64,000 nucleotides of DNA, taken from the NCBI GenBank assembly GCA_904063045.1, contig CAJFCJ010000006.1:5224408-5288407 (forward strand), read 5' to 3'. Below the pieces are notes generated by a model. That model was not told the DNA's origin. It worked only from the letters and a program-made list of their open reading frames with translations, and made no database searches. A program made the position numbers and the translations under genes. Origin of the DNA: Dimorphilus gyrociliatus. Its lineage: Eukaryota; Annelida; Polychaeta; Dinophilidae. This document shows positions 1-12,379 of the stretch, one piece after another (within the stretch, counting starts at the first letter, position 1; each line of letters begins with the position of its first letter).

Positions 1-2083
1 ATATTCATTCACCAATTCCGAGTAGTTATTAAATTGATCAATTTTCATAAGTAAAAATATTAACGTTATTAACACCCCTATTGTGAAAAGATAAGCATGC
101 GTATTTTAGTTCTAATATTTAAATTATTATTGTTAATACTATACATTTATTATCTTCTTCCATATCGTGTAGTTGTTGAATATTTTCAAGTTGACTTTTT
201 AAGATATCAACACTTAATTCAATTCTTTTAAAATGTAGAATAAATAGGTTAGTTAGTATATATATATTATAAACTCTTTAAATGTTATCAATTATACCTT
301 CCCGTTGTAAACTCGCTAAAGATAAAGCCATCGTTTCTTGTTTTTTCAACATCAATTGTAGAAAATTGTAATTGATCATCAACGTATAGCGATAAATTCC
401 CCATACAAATATCATTTACTTGGCATTTCTATATATATTTAATAAATAAGAATAGGTTTAGTATTTGTTTAAATAACGATGGAAAAATTTGGATATATTC
501 TTTTTAATATAATATGTAAAAGTATTACATGAATAATGAAAATGTCATCTTGACTAATATTTATCCAGTTCGTATTGATTAGTTCGTCATTATTTTTAAG
601 TGATAATTTATTTTTCTGTTATAGAAAGAAAATAATTCATTAATAATTAGAATATTATTGAATAATGAAGTTTATTAACACCTACATTAACTGGTTTCGA
701 AAATATAACAATTATTACTAGATTATCGCCTTGTTTGTATGATTGAAGAAAATTCAATTTTAAAGTTGGTGAATCTATAATTAATTATGAAAAAAAATAA
801 TAACATAGTCGATATATATATGAGCATCAGTTTTAATTAGAAATACAACATACCTGGTGTTAACAGCCAACGATAATAAAACCATGCACTTTGGTCGTTT
901 GGATCAGTAAAAAAAGCATTTTGAACTAAATCTAATTCTATAATGTATAGACTATGGTTGAAATCTTAAAGAATTTCTATTTAAGGCATATATATTACCT
1001 GACATTAGGATATCAGATTGAATTCCTCTACTTTGACTGGGATCAGGATATTTTTCAGGCAGTAAACGACTTCGGTACTGCCATGATGAATAATTTGAAA
1101 AATTCGATGCAATTTTGTTACTGGTAAATTCTATTTCGTCATCAGCAGATACGCAACCATTTTTTACAACAAACCTTCTATAATCCCAACAATGAACTAG
1201 TAACGAAATAAAAGAATTATTCTATTCTCGATTGAAAGTATCACTATATTTACAATTTCTTTCATCATATTCTAAGTATAGACTACAAAGATCAAGCTCC
1301 TTTTTCCAATCTGGATTAGGCATATATTTCATAACAAAGCATAAATGATGCCATGAACCATACGATTTTGGATTGACTTGAAGGCAACTTTTAGCAAAAC
1401 GCAGCTCATTTTCGCATAGCTTTTGTAATTCGATCTTATCCCTTGATTTATAGAAAAAGGAATCATTATTAAGGTTGAAAAGGGTGATATTTAAATAAGA
1501 ATTGAAATATCTTACTCGATTTTTTCAATAGCTTTCCTTCTATAGTTCCATAGAGTTAGAAAATCAGGAATAGAAGATAATATACCACCGGTTAATTCCA
1601 GAATTTCTTCATCAAATTCGTTGTTTTTTTTCTAATTAAATTAATTAATTAATTCTTACATATTAAGGAATATTATAATAATATTGCTTAAAAATTACTT
1701 GCAGTATGTAGTACTTTTATTGATAATAATTGGATGCTGATAAATTTTAATCATTATATTTATTTAACACTCACTTTCTCAAAGATTTTCGCTTTAATAG
1801 AGTCTAATTTCTTCAGCTTCTTTTCTCTTTCTATTCTTTTAGCTTCTTGTTGTTCAGCAGTTGTGCGAACTTTTAGAACACCATGCTGTTTTAAGAAAAT
1901 TCATCATTTTATTTTTGTTTAATATTGAGCGAAGATTGGTGAAGTATATAAAGTCAATGTAAAGTTCCGAAATACATTAAAAACATGTATTATCAAATAT
2001 CTAATAAGATGGTAGTATCACTTAGTTACGCGATAGGGATAATGTTTTAATTGTAGACACTATAACAAAAGAAAATATACCAT
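1..2083 (-). CDS. RABGGTA: Rab geranylgeranyltransferase subunit alpha (partial, 3' end beyond window)
   Basis: Alpha subunit of Rab geranylgeranyltransferase, which with the beta subunit and REP attaches geranylgeranyl groups to the C-terminal cysteines of Rab GTPases in the cytosol. Exons read on the minus strand: 2083-2081 (the start codon alone), 1885-1775, 1631-1516, 1441-1254, 1196-999, 964-854, then about 767-684, 600-550, 430-305, 240-145 and 85-1. The prenyltransferase alpha repeats are clear: HGVLKVRT start, [33 protein letters not shown] and the near-invariant [16 protein letters not shown] later segment ([15 protein letters not shown], then NKWVLITL joined across an intron) matches the region before the LRR domain. 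The C-terminal LRRs of the family lie left of the window. Splice joins from 854 downward are less certain. The gene is head-to-head with PARS2. Confidence 0.9.
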
Positions 2084-2528
2084 TTTGCTGTAGGTAATCT
2101 TTGTGTAAAAAAAGAACTTCAGATGTCGCTTTTACCGTTTAAACAGATGAATGTTTTACTTAATAACTTTTTCCAGCCGAGCGCGGATTAATCTATTTAA
2201 AAGCAAATAAATTGAACAGCTTTCATTTTCTAAACACATAAACTAATTTGTTAAACTTTCGTAATTTCGTATTCTTTCTGTGTTAATTTAATTATGACTA
2301 TTTTTGGAAATTACTCGATGGAGTTTTCAAGATAGAACGAATTCCCTAACTTTTCTCAATATGAGTAATTAAATAAAACTATAGTATCATTATCATTTAA
2401 ACTATCCTAGCAATCTTCGATGTTTCAGTAAAACAGACTTCCGTTTTTAAACTATTATAAAATAACTATATTTATTATTTACCGACTGAGCGATATTATA
2501 ATAATTACAAACGCGTTATACTGAAGCC
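2084..2528. promoter_or_regulatory. Divergent intergenic region RABGGTA / PARS2
   Basis: These 445 bp separate the two start codons of the oppositely oriented genes, so both promoters must lie here or in the short first intron of RABGGTA. The stretch is AT-rich. I see no convincing TATA box, CpG cluster or named operator; the assignment rests on gene orientation only. Confidence 0.5.
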
Positions 2529-4655
2529 ATGCGACCTCAGAAAGGGCTAATGAGTTTTACTATAATATATAGGAGATATCACTTTCTCCGAGCTTCAAAA
2601 ATGTTTCCAATTCTTGGTAGAGAAGGTCCAGATGTTGAAAAAACAATGTCAAATAGCGCAAAAGTTTGTATTAATACAGAATTATCGTTCAAAACATTAT
2701 TAGAAGTATATCAATTTTTTTAATAAGTTGCTAGTAAAACTGAATTGGGTCAAAGCTGGTGCAACTGGAACATTTACGCTTATGCCACCATTGCAAAGAT
2801 CTGTTGATAAACTTTGCAGAATAATAGAAAATGAAATGAATGCTGTAGGAGGTTTGAAAGTTACTATGCCATCTTTAGCTACCGCAGGCATATGGAAGAA
2901 ATCTGGTATAATAATTATAATTCTTACGATAAGATATCTTTAGTAAAATTATTATTCACTAATAAATTAGGTAGATATAATGATATGGGCAGTGAATTAT
3001 TGAAGCTAAAAGATCGCAATGAAGCTAATCTCTGTCTCTCTCCCGTATGTTAGTAATTTCTCATGATTTTTCATATTAAATAACTTCTGTTCATAATAGA
3101 CTCATGAAGAAACAGTCACATCATTAGTTCAATCATTATCACCAATATCTTACAAAAATTTACCAATTAAACTTTATCAAGTAAGTATTGTGACATAGAT
3201 AATAAACAATAACAATATATATTATTATAATTTAATAAATTAAATAGATTGGTCCAAAATTTCGGGATGAAATGAGACCGAAAAATGCTTTATTAAGATG
3301 TAGAGAATTTCTAATGAAAGGTGAGTGAATCTTTAATAATAATTCTATTAATTAATTGTTATAATGATATTCTCATCTTCAACTAGATTTATACTCATTT
3401 GATGATAATTTGGAAAATTCTTTAAAAACCTACAAAGATCTAAATAAAGCATATGAAAATATATTCAATAGGCTTAATTTAGACTTTTTTAAAGGTAACA
3501 TTTAATTTACTAAATTATTAAAATACTATACTATAGTAAGTAATAATAAATATTCTGTAAATAATGCTATAGTTCAAGCTGATACTGGTACAATGGGTGG
3601 ATCGAGCTCTCACGAATATCATATTGAATCACCGATTGGTGAAGATACGCTAATTCTTTGTAAAAAGTAAAAATTATTAATATAAAATATTGTTAAGAAA
3701 TTCTCTTAATCAATTAATTTTTATTCCATATTTAAAAGTTGTGGAGAAGCGTTTAACAAGGAATTAACTGTCGATGATGAATATATAAAGAATTGTAGAA
3801 AATGCGGTGAAAATGTTAAAATAATAAAAAGTATAGAGGTAAGAGAAAAGAGAAAAAGAAAGTAGAATATACTTGTATTTAGAATATTTGTATACTATTT
3901 CATTTCAATCTATCTTCAATAAGAGAGGTTTTAAAAATCTTTTTCATTTAGATCGGCCATACTTTCCTTCTAGGAACAAAATATTCAGAAACTTTCAAAG
4001 CTAATCTTATAACTAAGGAATCTAAAAAAAGGTACTATCAGCAATAATGCTACCGTTTTAATAATTCATTTGCGTTTCCAATAGTTTAATTGTAATGGGT
4101 TGCTATGGTATTGGGGTAACTCGTTTAGTATCGGCTTGTATTGAAGTTTTATCAAGTAAAAATCAACTACGATTACCAGAATTGATTACTCCTCATCAAA
4201 TATGTATTATTCCCCAAAGAGTTTGTCAAATTCTTTATTTTTATCATCTTGCTCACTATACGTTTATTTTTACTATTATTTAGGAAGGTTATAAGTCTGA
4301 TATTACTTTGAAACAATCTGAAGATATTGCAATTAACCTTAGCCAATTAGATAATCTCAAAGATTATGAGGTTGTGCTGGACGATAGGCTGTCATTATCA
4401 ATTGGACAACGAATAAAAGAAGCATCAAATTTCGGCTATACATTTGGAATTGTTGTTGGAAAAAGTGTAAGTTAATCATTCTACAGTCAAATTAATAGTA
4501 ATTAATTAATCACGATGATACATTGTTGCTATTTTCATTATAAGGCTTTAGAAGAGAATCCAAAATACGAAGTTATTGATTTTAAAAATAATGAAAAGAA
4601 ATTAATGATAAATGAGGAAATAACAAATTTGGCTAAACATATTAAAACTGTATAA
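2529..4655 (+). CDS. PARS2: Probable prolyl-tRNA synthetase, mitochondrial
   Basis: Class II aminoacyl-tRNA synthetase that charges mitochondrial tRNA-Pro. Twelve exons join in frame to 450 residues: 2529-2663, 2728-2905, 2971-3044, 3100-3180, 3248-3320, 3387-3494, 3573-3666, 3739-3838, 3952-4031, 4085-4220, 4284-4466, 4545-4655. Motif 2 region: THEE, then FRDEMRPK and LLRCREFLMKDLYSFD. The segment ADTGTMGGSSSHEY matches the organellar ProRS family, followed by a CKKC...CRKC zinc-ribbon-like pair and motif 3 GCYGIGVTRLVSA. The C-terminal anticodon-binding domain ends with ALEENPKYEV. Length is close to vertebrate PARS2 (about 475). The N-terminus is basic and plausible as a mitochondrial presequence. 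Introns are 52-113 bp. A poly(A) signal lies at 4787-4792. Confidence 0.93.
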
Positions 4656-4786
4656 AAAAAGCAAAAAGATGAAACAACAAAGTATAATTAATTGGAAAAA
4701 TACGCTTCCACGTATCAATATACAACGATTTGTATGGAACATTTTTGATTTATGAAATGTCCAATTTTCTTAATTTGACATTATTT

Positions 4787-4792
4787 AATAAA
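4787..4792 (+). terminator. AATAAA poly(A) signal of PARS2
   Basis: Canonical AATAAA about 130 bp after the PARS2 stop, followed by a T/A-rich tract. It is the only good candidate in the 262 bp between the two convergent genes. Confidence 0.6.
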
Positions 4793-4917
4793 GCATTTTT
4801 TTAAAAAAAAAAATAGATACGCATTCAAGTAACATAGAATAAAAAACGGAATAGTAAAAACGAATGATATACTGTATAAATACATATAAATGACATAAAA
4901 AAAAGAAATTGAGCAAA

Positions 4918-7175
4918 TTAATATGCATCCTTTCTCATCCGTTGTCTTAGTGTAATGCACATTCCTGCTATTACTATTAGAATTATAATAGCTACAGCAG
5001 ATAGGCCAAATGTTGCAGCCCTGTATTCGACTAGAGCTCTTAAAGTTGGTTGAGGAGTTGTTGTAACTATAATAAATAATAGTTGTATATATTATAAAAT
5101 GTATATATTAGTATTAATAAGATGAAATATTCGGAAAATGCGCTTTAAAAACATACTTGGATATCTAGCTTGCAGCGTTGGAAAATAATCTCGCCAGAAG
5201 GAATAGTGCTTCTGCCTGAAGTTTATTCCCATCCATGAATGTTCCTCGATCATTAGATATGATAAATTATTAGCAGCGAATGGATACCATGTTGTATTTC
5301 TTGAAATATGGACGATAGGTTGAGAATAAATCGAAAAATTTGCCCACATTTCTATCATAAAATTAGATATATTTTTATCCAACCAGGTCCAGTCAGTTTG
5401 TTCGGTAAAAATATTAGTTAAATTGCCCAGACTTTCATTAAGATATGGATATCCCATCAGATACTCAACGTCTCTACCAACTGGTACTCCCATCCATTCG
5501 GGTTTTGAATCAAATTCAGTCTTGTATTTGAATATATACATATAAACTGGAATATTAGGATATCTTTTAGCATGATCTTTTAGTACTGTATCCATACAGT
5601 AGCCGTTGGTAAAATCCGACCACATGTCAATCAAATTTTGACGAACAGCAGTTACATTATTGGGATTCGGCCAATATGTATATTCGAATTCAAGTGCTCT
5701 TACAAGTTCTTCAAGATTTCTAGTATTCCTCCGCCTACCAAAATCGTAGAGGATATCGCGAAATGAAAACATATCCAAGCCTTGTCTTATATCAACTTTT
5801 GGAAAATTTTTCAATATATTCTCGACATGAAAGGCTCCCTCGTCAAAGTTCATGCCCATTATTATTGGTATTTCTAAAACTTTCCCCTCTTCTCTTAATT
5901 TTTCGGGAAAATCCGGTAAAATTCCATCAGGTCCATCAACAGTAGGTCCAAATGGTCCCCACAATCTACCGTATTTTTTTCCAATGTAAGATGTTGCATT
6001 TACAATTTCGTCGTAATGTTTATTACGAAGACACTCGACTAAACGATGAATGGGAAGCGAAAAATCAGGATCGCAACCTACTAATTTACCAAGCTCTCTC
6101 GTATATTCCCTAGGAGAATTCATCCAATATCGCCTATGCATGCAAAAGACAAGACTTTTATTAGCTTAAAAGAAATTATCATAGTGGAATATACCTCATA
6201 ACACTCCATTCACAAGCGTCACTTCCAGACATCATAATGGCTTTATGAAATTTTGGTGTTTTGTCTCGTAAGAGAGAATGAGGAGAGAGCATCAAAAGTG
6301 AGACAATAGCAGCACCAGAACCAGAACCAACAAGGTTAATATTGCTTTCATCACCGTTAAAGTGCTTAATATGTTTCCTGACAAATTCGATCAACTTAAG
6401 AACATCCCACATGCCATAATTTCCTTCAGAATTCTCATCGTCAGTTGTCAGGAAACCTAGAGCACCTAGCCGGTAATTAAACGTTACAACTAAGACTCCT
6501 TTCTTTGCCAACATGTGCGCAGGATGTTGCATAGAATCGCCTCTAATAAAGTCCTCTCCATGAACAAATATTAATATTGGGAATTTTTGTTTTCTGCTAA
6601 TAGAGGTCCAATCGCTAAACTAATTATAGCATATAATTATTAATTATTAACTATTGTATATTTACACTTACATTTGGTTGGAATATATTCATATACAGAC
6701 AATCTTCAGATGTATTCCTTGGGAGATAATATTTTACATCAAGTTCTGGTATTGGTTGAGGACAAGCTGGACGGTAGAATGAAGCATCCCAATCGCCATC
6801 TATTCCCCATTGGAAGAGAACATCTTCCGGCTTCCTAAATCTTAAATTTTCATTCTCTTTTACCGGTGGTCTTGCATAGGGTACACCCAAAAAGAGATTT
6901 ACGTATCTGCTAACCCACCACCGATCCCTTTCGTGCACCCACATGGACCTGCCAACAACTGCTCCAACGTTTTCTATTCTTACTCTGATTGGATCGTAAG
7001 GAAGCCAGGGCCGCCATGGACAACTCGGGTCATCGCATCTTTCAGGTAAAAGTTCCCAGTGCGCGGTCATACCTTTTTTTAAAATTCTTTTGTCATCCCA
7101 ATCGGGATACCATTGGGGATCGGCTTGCGATTGAACCATAGGAGTAATAATAGCAATGACCAAAAGCCATAGCAT
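4918..7175 (-). CDS. Neuroligin/cholinesterase-like transmembrane protein, catalytically inactive
   Basis: Type I membrane protein with a carboxylesterase-fold ectodomain, most likely a cell-adhesion molecule of the neuroligin/cholinesterase-like group. Exons: 7175-6672, 6619-6195, 6133-5157, 5066-4918; they join to 684 residues. A signal peptide (MLWLLVIAIITPMVQSQ) opens it; a single hydrophobic helix with a short basic tail (TLRQRMRKDAY) ends it, encoded by the last exon. Family landmarks: GVPYARPP, SEDCLYMNIFQP, VLVVTFNYRLGALGFL. The nucleophile elbow reads GSGSG, so the central serine is glycine (codon 6322-6320), as in neuroligins. The triad histidine region reads GVPVGRDVEY, so the histidine is also absent, while the DEG glutamate is kept. 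The oxyanion-hole HGG reads HGE. Hydrolysis is therefore unlikely. Exact orthology (neuroligin versus another cholinesterase-like adhesion molecule) is not settled. Confidence 0.85.
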
Positions 7176-7531
7176 GGTTATATATGCTATACAAATTTAC
7201 CTGAAAACTTTGTTATCGTCTACCTGCGATTTGACGGACTGACTAAATACCGGTAAGAGTTGAATTGTAAAAGAGCTTGTATTCAATGGCAATATTTATA
7301 TACATTTTAAAGAAAGATAAAGAGTATTTTTGCTTTGAAATCCAAATAAAAAAATTAACAATTTATAAAATCTTACATATTTTATATAATAGATTACAAA
7401 GAACTGTACATTTGAAGATTTCCTTTTGTTGCAGTCGTCATATTTTAGCATCTTTTCTTTTATTCGACTAATAATAGATCGTGAGAAAAAAAAGAGATAA
7501 ACAGAATAATGAATAGCATTCATTATATGTA
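7176..7531. other. Intergenic, 356 bp
   Basis: Lies between the start of the neuroligin-like gene and the stop of TDG, both on the minus strand. It should hold the promoter of the former and the 3' UTR of the latter. AT-rich; I see no distinct element. Confidence 0.5.
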
Positions 7532-9067
7532 TTAATAATAAAATAATCCTTTTACCTTGTGTATCGACGGTAAAGGATCTGTAAAAGTTATATCATCATC
7601 CGCAACATCAGTCAGATCGCCTTTAAGTTTGTCTCTGAACAATTTCAATGCCTTGTAATATGGCAGCTGAAAAATAAAACAGTTTTTATTATAAGCAGTT
7701 GTCATTAGGGAAACTGGAAAAGGAGATACGTGTTTAAGTAAAATGATATTTTCATTACTTTGTCAATAGCTCTCGGTAATTGAGCAAAACGTGCGCTTGA
7801 AGATGGCATGACAAAAATATCCTGTTTAAGTATTCATTAAACTATATTAACTCAAATATACGACTATTTATAGTGAAGAAGGATAAATCTTCTTACAGTT
7901 TCTGGACAGTCTGGAAAGTGTTTTGGTTGTTTGCCTAAGTGAATTTTCTTATTTCCGCTAAAAATTTCGTAAATTCCTGTTTCAACATTCATATTAGTAG
8001 ACGAATATGGTTGTTTGTAATATACCTTTTCCGTTAAATACTGCAATTTTAGGCTTATATTTCAAGACCTTTTCCTTTAATTTTTTCGCCCCTTCTTGAA
8101 CTTCACTCCTAAAATAAAATAAAACGATAAAGCCGATATATTTTCTCCTAAATGTTTAGCAACCAATTAGGATATTTCACATACTTTTTTAAATCGGCAA
8201 AACTTTTTGTTGTTCTATCAACAATATTTGTAAAACCTATCCCAAAATCAATGAGTTTAAAGTCATCATAGGCTGTCATTTGAGTGGGAGTCAAACCGGA
8301 AAGGAACAAACACTTCCCTAATAAACATGGTATATTAGAGGAATATTGTTAACATTATAAAAAAAAGTGGGTTATAAATACAGAAGTGATTTCCAGGCCC
8401 TGCGTAATGATGTCCAACATGAGCAGCTTTGAGACCAGGATTTATTCCAATCTACGAAACAGCAAAGGCGCGTTAAACATTTATACTATTTATTGTATTG
8501 ATCAATTCTTACGATTAATATGTCTAAGCCATAAGCCAAATGATCGGGTAATAACTTTCTCATTATCTCTTCCTCGGATATACCATCAAATCTTCCGGTT
8601 TTCTTTTGTCCACTCTTTCTCATTTTAGATGACTTTTTCGCAATAGGATGACAATCTTCAATTACTGCTAATGGTTTCTTAGACTCTTTCTTTTCTTGTT
8701 CTTCCAGCCAATTAGTAAACTTCTTCTTCCTAGTTACGTATCTTGTTTGATCTTTTAATTTATCTGTTTGTAACTCATTATTGATATTGTCTTTCTCATT
8801 ATTGATCATAGAGTATGTGGAGAGTTTCTTTTTTTGCTTTCTTTCGTAGGCTACCTGAAGGTTTCTTTGTAAAAGTTCATTAAAATTTTTAGAGGATATG
8901 GATGTGCTCATAGGCTTAACTGTGTCTATAAAATACCTAGACTTGTCTAAATCTGAATCAACAGTTTTATTAGTTGTTTTTTCGTTTGAACAGCTACTAT
9001 ATACATTTTTACTGTCAGCTATATTGGGAAATTCATGTTTTATTGTTTCAGTCTTTAAATGATCCAT
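7532..9067 (-). CDS. TDG: G/T mismatch-specific thymine DNA glycosylase
   Basis: Uracil/thymine DNA glycosylase of the MUG/TDG family: removes T or U opposite G and, in animals, oxidised 5-methylcytosine derivatives, starting base-excision repair in the nucleus. Seven exons join in frame to 372 residues: 9067-8513, 8451-8382, 8317-8185, 8108-8026, 7976-7897, 7821-7759, 7666-7532. The catalytic-core motif [20 protein letters not shown] spans the exon 1/2 junction and contains the conserved asparagine of the family, followed by [27 protein letters not shown] and the DNA-intercalating loop [15 protein letters not shown] are intact. The roughly 170-residue N-terminus is charged, lysine-rich and low in conservation, as in vertebrate TDG. 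The C-terminal regulatory tail of vertebrate TDG is mostly absent: the protein stops soon after [12 protein letters not shown]. Confidence 0.93.
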
Positions 9068-10447
9068 AGGAGAGTTTGGTCCTTTTTTTTATAATAGTTA
9101 TTTTTGTGGAGAGCAGTACACCAGAGAATCTTTCTGTTGATGAAAATATCAAATTATAATGTTATTAAAACAAAATGAGCTAAAAGAAATGTTTATTACT
9201 CTTTTTTTTTATTCTCTGTATAAACTCAATTATTTAAATTTCAAATGTAACGTAAATTTTACAATTATATAGTAGTATTTTTTTACATAATTCATATTTA
9301 TATGCAAATATAGATTTATAGTATGTTTACAAAATTTTCAACGTAAATAAATAAACAAGTCATATTATCGCTCAATAATATTGGGCTTTTTAATAGCTTT
9401 AACAATAATTTTTCACAATTACGCCGAATAATTTCATAATTTTATAAATAATAATGTAGAAATTGCATAGAATAAGCAATTTAAGCAATACAAACTTTGG
9501 TAAATGCGAAATTAAACTTTACTCATACAGATGGTATCAAAGAAAGAAGTGGAGGGGGGAGCTGTGGGGAGGGAGGGACCGCGTAAAGTGTGGACGAAAG
9601 ATGTATAAAAGAATAGTGGCTGAGGAAAAAGAGATCCTTAAGCGCGTAATTAATTAACTTTTTAAGCTGTACGGATAATGTTTTATTTCTGATATCATTG
9701 ATAAAAACTATTGAAACCTGTTAACAAGTATATATCTATATTTATAACTTGCAACTACGTCAATTAACGATTATATTACTTTTTATGCCCTCTTTCATGG
9801 TTTTTATCCATTAAAATCAAAACTCGATTGCACTTATATTCTGTAAAACGTGCACACATACATACTGCAAATGTACTGTACACTACTATATAAGCATACA
9901 GTTGTCATACATACTTAGTTCATTATGCTGTATAAAGCATCATTTTTGCTTTATTACAAAGAGTAGGCCTCTTTTCTCAAAAAAGGTATAAATATATATA
10001 CATATACACAGTTGTACTAGACATAAAAATGTTCCGGTGCTTGCACTATAATTGTATGAGCTAATAATATAACTTTCCATGATAACAAGAAAGCACTTCA
10101 CAATTCAAATCATTTCTTTTTCATATTGCGCTTTTGAGCTCTTTGTCTTAAACAATAATGCTTGCTGTAGAAAAGTATTATATATCTTTGGTGAAATTGA
10201 CTTATTTTTGTGTCTAAAATATGAAAAGAAATAATTTACAGTATTCTCTCTTTCTGCTAAAGCACTTTTCATATACAAATTATAAAAGAGACATAGGAAC
10301 AATAGTAGTTTTATATTTCAAACAGAAATTTTGGTTTATAAAACGTAGAAGTTAATGATTTAATATTTAAAATTTGTCCTAATAAATTGAACAATTTTAG
10401 ATTGGAAGAATGTTAAGATGAACATTTTTTCTTGTTTATTAATTACA
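9068..10447. other. Intergenic, 1.4 kb with a G-rich purine tract
   Basis: Separates the TDG start from the FAM20B stop (both minus). AT-rich and without protein-like frames, except that 9538-9640 is strikingly purine-rich and holds a G-run cluster at 9554-9577. It must contain the TDG promoter and FAM20B 3' UTR; their boundary is not visible. Confidence 0.5.
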
Positions 10448-11937
10448 TTATTCATCGACTAGAATATTCATTTCTCCGTATTGCTTCATGCACCAATGGG
10501 CTTTATCCATAACGACTTTTAGACGGCGATCTAAGGCTAAAAGATGAGGCTGTGTTAAAACTGGAGCCAAAGGCTCTAATTCCATTACGGTTTTTAAAAC
10601 TTCGCTTAAAACACCATCCGTCAACATCTGCAATCGCTCATATGTAGATCTCCTTAGAAGGCAGCATTGAGTAAACGGTGCTAAAATTGACAATTCATCT
10701 TCAAAAGGATTTCCGAAGCTCTTGCCATTGTCTAGTATAATGAGCATACTGTTGTTAATATTCTTAAAAGTTTCGTATCTGTTTCATAGCATAACGATAG
10801 AAAAAAGAGGAAATGACTGATTTCATTGAAAATTACTATACCTATGCCTATCAGCATTGCCGACGAGAAAATCTAAAATGCACGTATCCATTATATCTAA
10901 CAGTCGAGGTGGCTTGTCATAAGGAGATGTGTTTTTGACAAATGTTCTACAATAGGAATCATCAGTTTCCCATCTCATTCGTCTTCCTTCTTTATAAGAT
11001 CGTCTCCATGGATGTTTCCATTTTTCCAATGTAAGCTTTTTAGGTAGCCATAATATGACAACTCCTTCTAATTTATCTCCCTGGGCACAGACTCCGTCAT
11101 CTGGTCCTTTGCAGTAAAGGCATTTACCATAGAAGCATAAATTGCCTGTTGATAAGATACATGTACGTTAGAAATGATATAAATTAGATTATTGATTTTT
11201 TAAAAATGCATTTACACAGCACTTTCAAAAGGCTATTTATTCAACAGTAAACTTATTTACTTACCTTCTCTAGTAAAAAATGTGTTTATTAATCTAGGAG
11301 TAGCGACGCTTTTAATTTCATTTCTTAAGTCTATTGTTCTACCAACTACAATTGGCACCCTGGAAAAATTTAAAAGCCTGTTGAGATGAAATGCGGCTAC
11401 TTCTGCATTATGCCTGTCTCTGCCAGCATAAGGCTCTCCAGTTACCAGAAAGTCTCTTGGATACCACCTTGGCTTAAAAACGGCAAGTTGACCTCCTTCT
11501 AGAAGAAGGGTTATTTTCAATTGCGTTCCGCCGTAGCCAAAATCAGCTTTAACAATTGGAGCACTACTCAGATATCTCAGAACGCTAGATATTAACGGAG
11601 AACTTTCTGGGTATAACTTTCTAGCAGACACCCATTTCTCAGCTACATGCCAAATATTTTCTTGTATAGGCGAACGCCAGTCAATACTGTATTTTTCTAG
11701 TAATGAAGAGATTCTCTTCTGTCTGTCATTACCCGGCGTCTCAAAACGTGGTCTGTGCTCTTTAATAAAATTCACATCTTCATAATATTCAGATGCTTCT
11801 GTAATTTTCTTTGGAGAGTTTTCTACTTCATCAGTCCATTCAGTTTGATCATTACCAGAGAGTATTCTAAATGAAATATATCCAATTGAAAACAATGTAC
11901 ATATTACAAAAATTAAATGTTTATGACGCCGTCTCAT
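10448..11937 (-). CDS. FAM20B: Glycosaminoglycan xylosylkinase (FAM20B type)
   Basis: Golgi kinase that phosphorylates the xylose of the proteoglycan linker and so controls glycosaminoglycan chain growth. Three exons join to 435 residues: 11937-11265, 11145-10842, 10778-10448. The N-terminus MRRRHKHLIFVICTLFSIG is a type II signal anchor. The secretory-kinase fold is visible as KADFGYGGTQLK (nucleotide loop), QLAVFKPRWYPRD (ATP lysine), DRHNAEVAAFHLNRLL (glutamate), DFLVGNADRHRY (catalytic loop) and IILDNGKSFGNP (metal-binding aspartate). The ending QCCLLRRSTYERL resembles FAM20B rather than FAM20C. Paired cysteines (CFYGKCLYCKGPDDGVC) fit the disulfide-rich family. Length is close to human FAM20B (409). 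Confidence 0.92.
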
Positions 11938-12379
11938 GGCGCGAAAATAAAGTATCCGTTAAAATAGTATTTGCGTAAGAGCCAACTCTGATGGAACAGA
12001 TGATGATATGAAAAGTTTCATTGATTAATATTTAACAAAGCACTTTTAGCGATATTTATCTCTCTGATTGAGCGCCTGCCGTACAGAAATGTACATTTAA
12101 GCTATTCAGGAAAATGTTAATACAACACTCTTAACACCATCTAGTGTGCTTAAACTTTATTTGGTCTCCTCCTACAGTAATTATTACATAATGTATCTCT
12201 AAAGTAAATGTTATTGTCTAATTAAACAATCATGATAGAGAATCTTATGAAGCTTTTGTAAAAGAAATCTTTACAAATTATCCTAAAAGAAAAAGCTTGG
12301 AAGAGTTGTATTTGACTCTTGAGAATGTTGGAAAAAACAGCCAATAGAAAAGGAACATTTTCTATTTCAAATAAACAAT
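11938..12379. other. Intergenic, 442 bp
   Basis: Between the FAM20B start and the CENP-V-like stop (both minus). AT-rich, no open frame with protein character and no repeat seen; presumed FAM20B promoter plus 3' UTR of the upstream gene. Confidence 0.45.

Noticed and set aside
9463-9657. 64-codon frame rich in W/R/G across the purine tract
   Set aside because: Created by the G-rich simple sequence; no homology or splice context.
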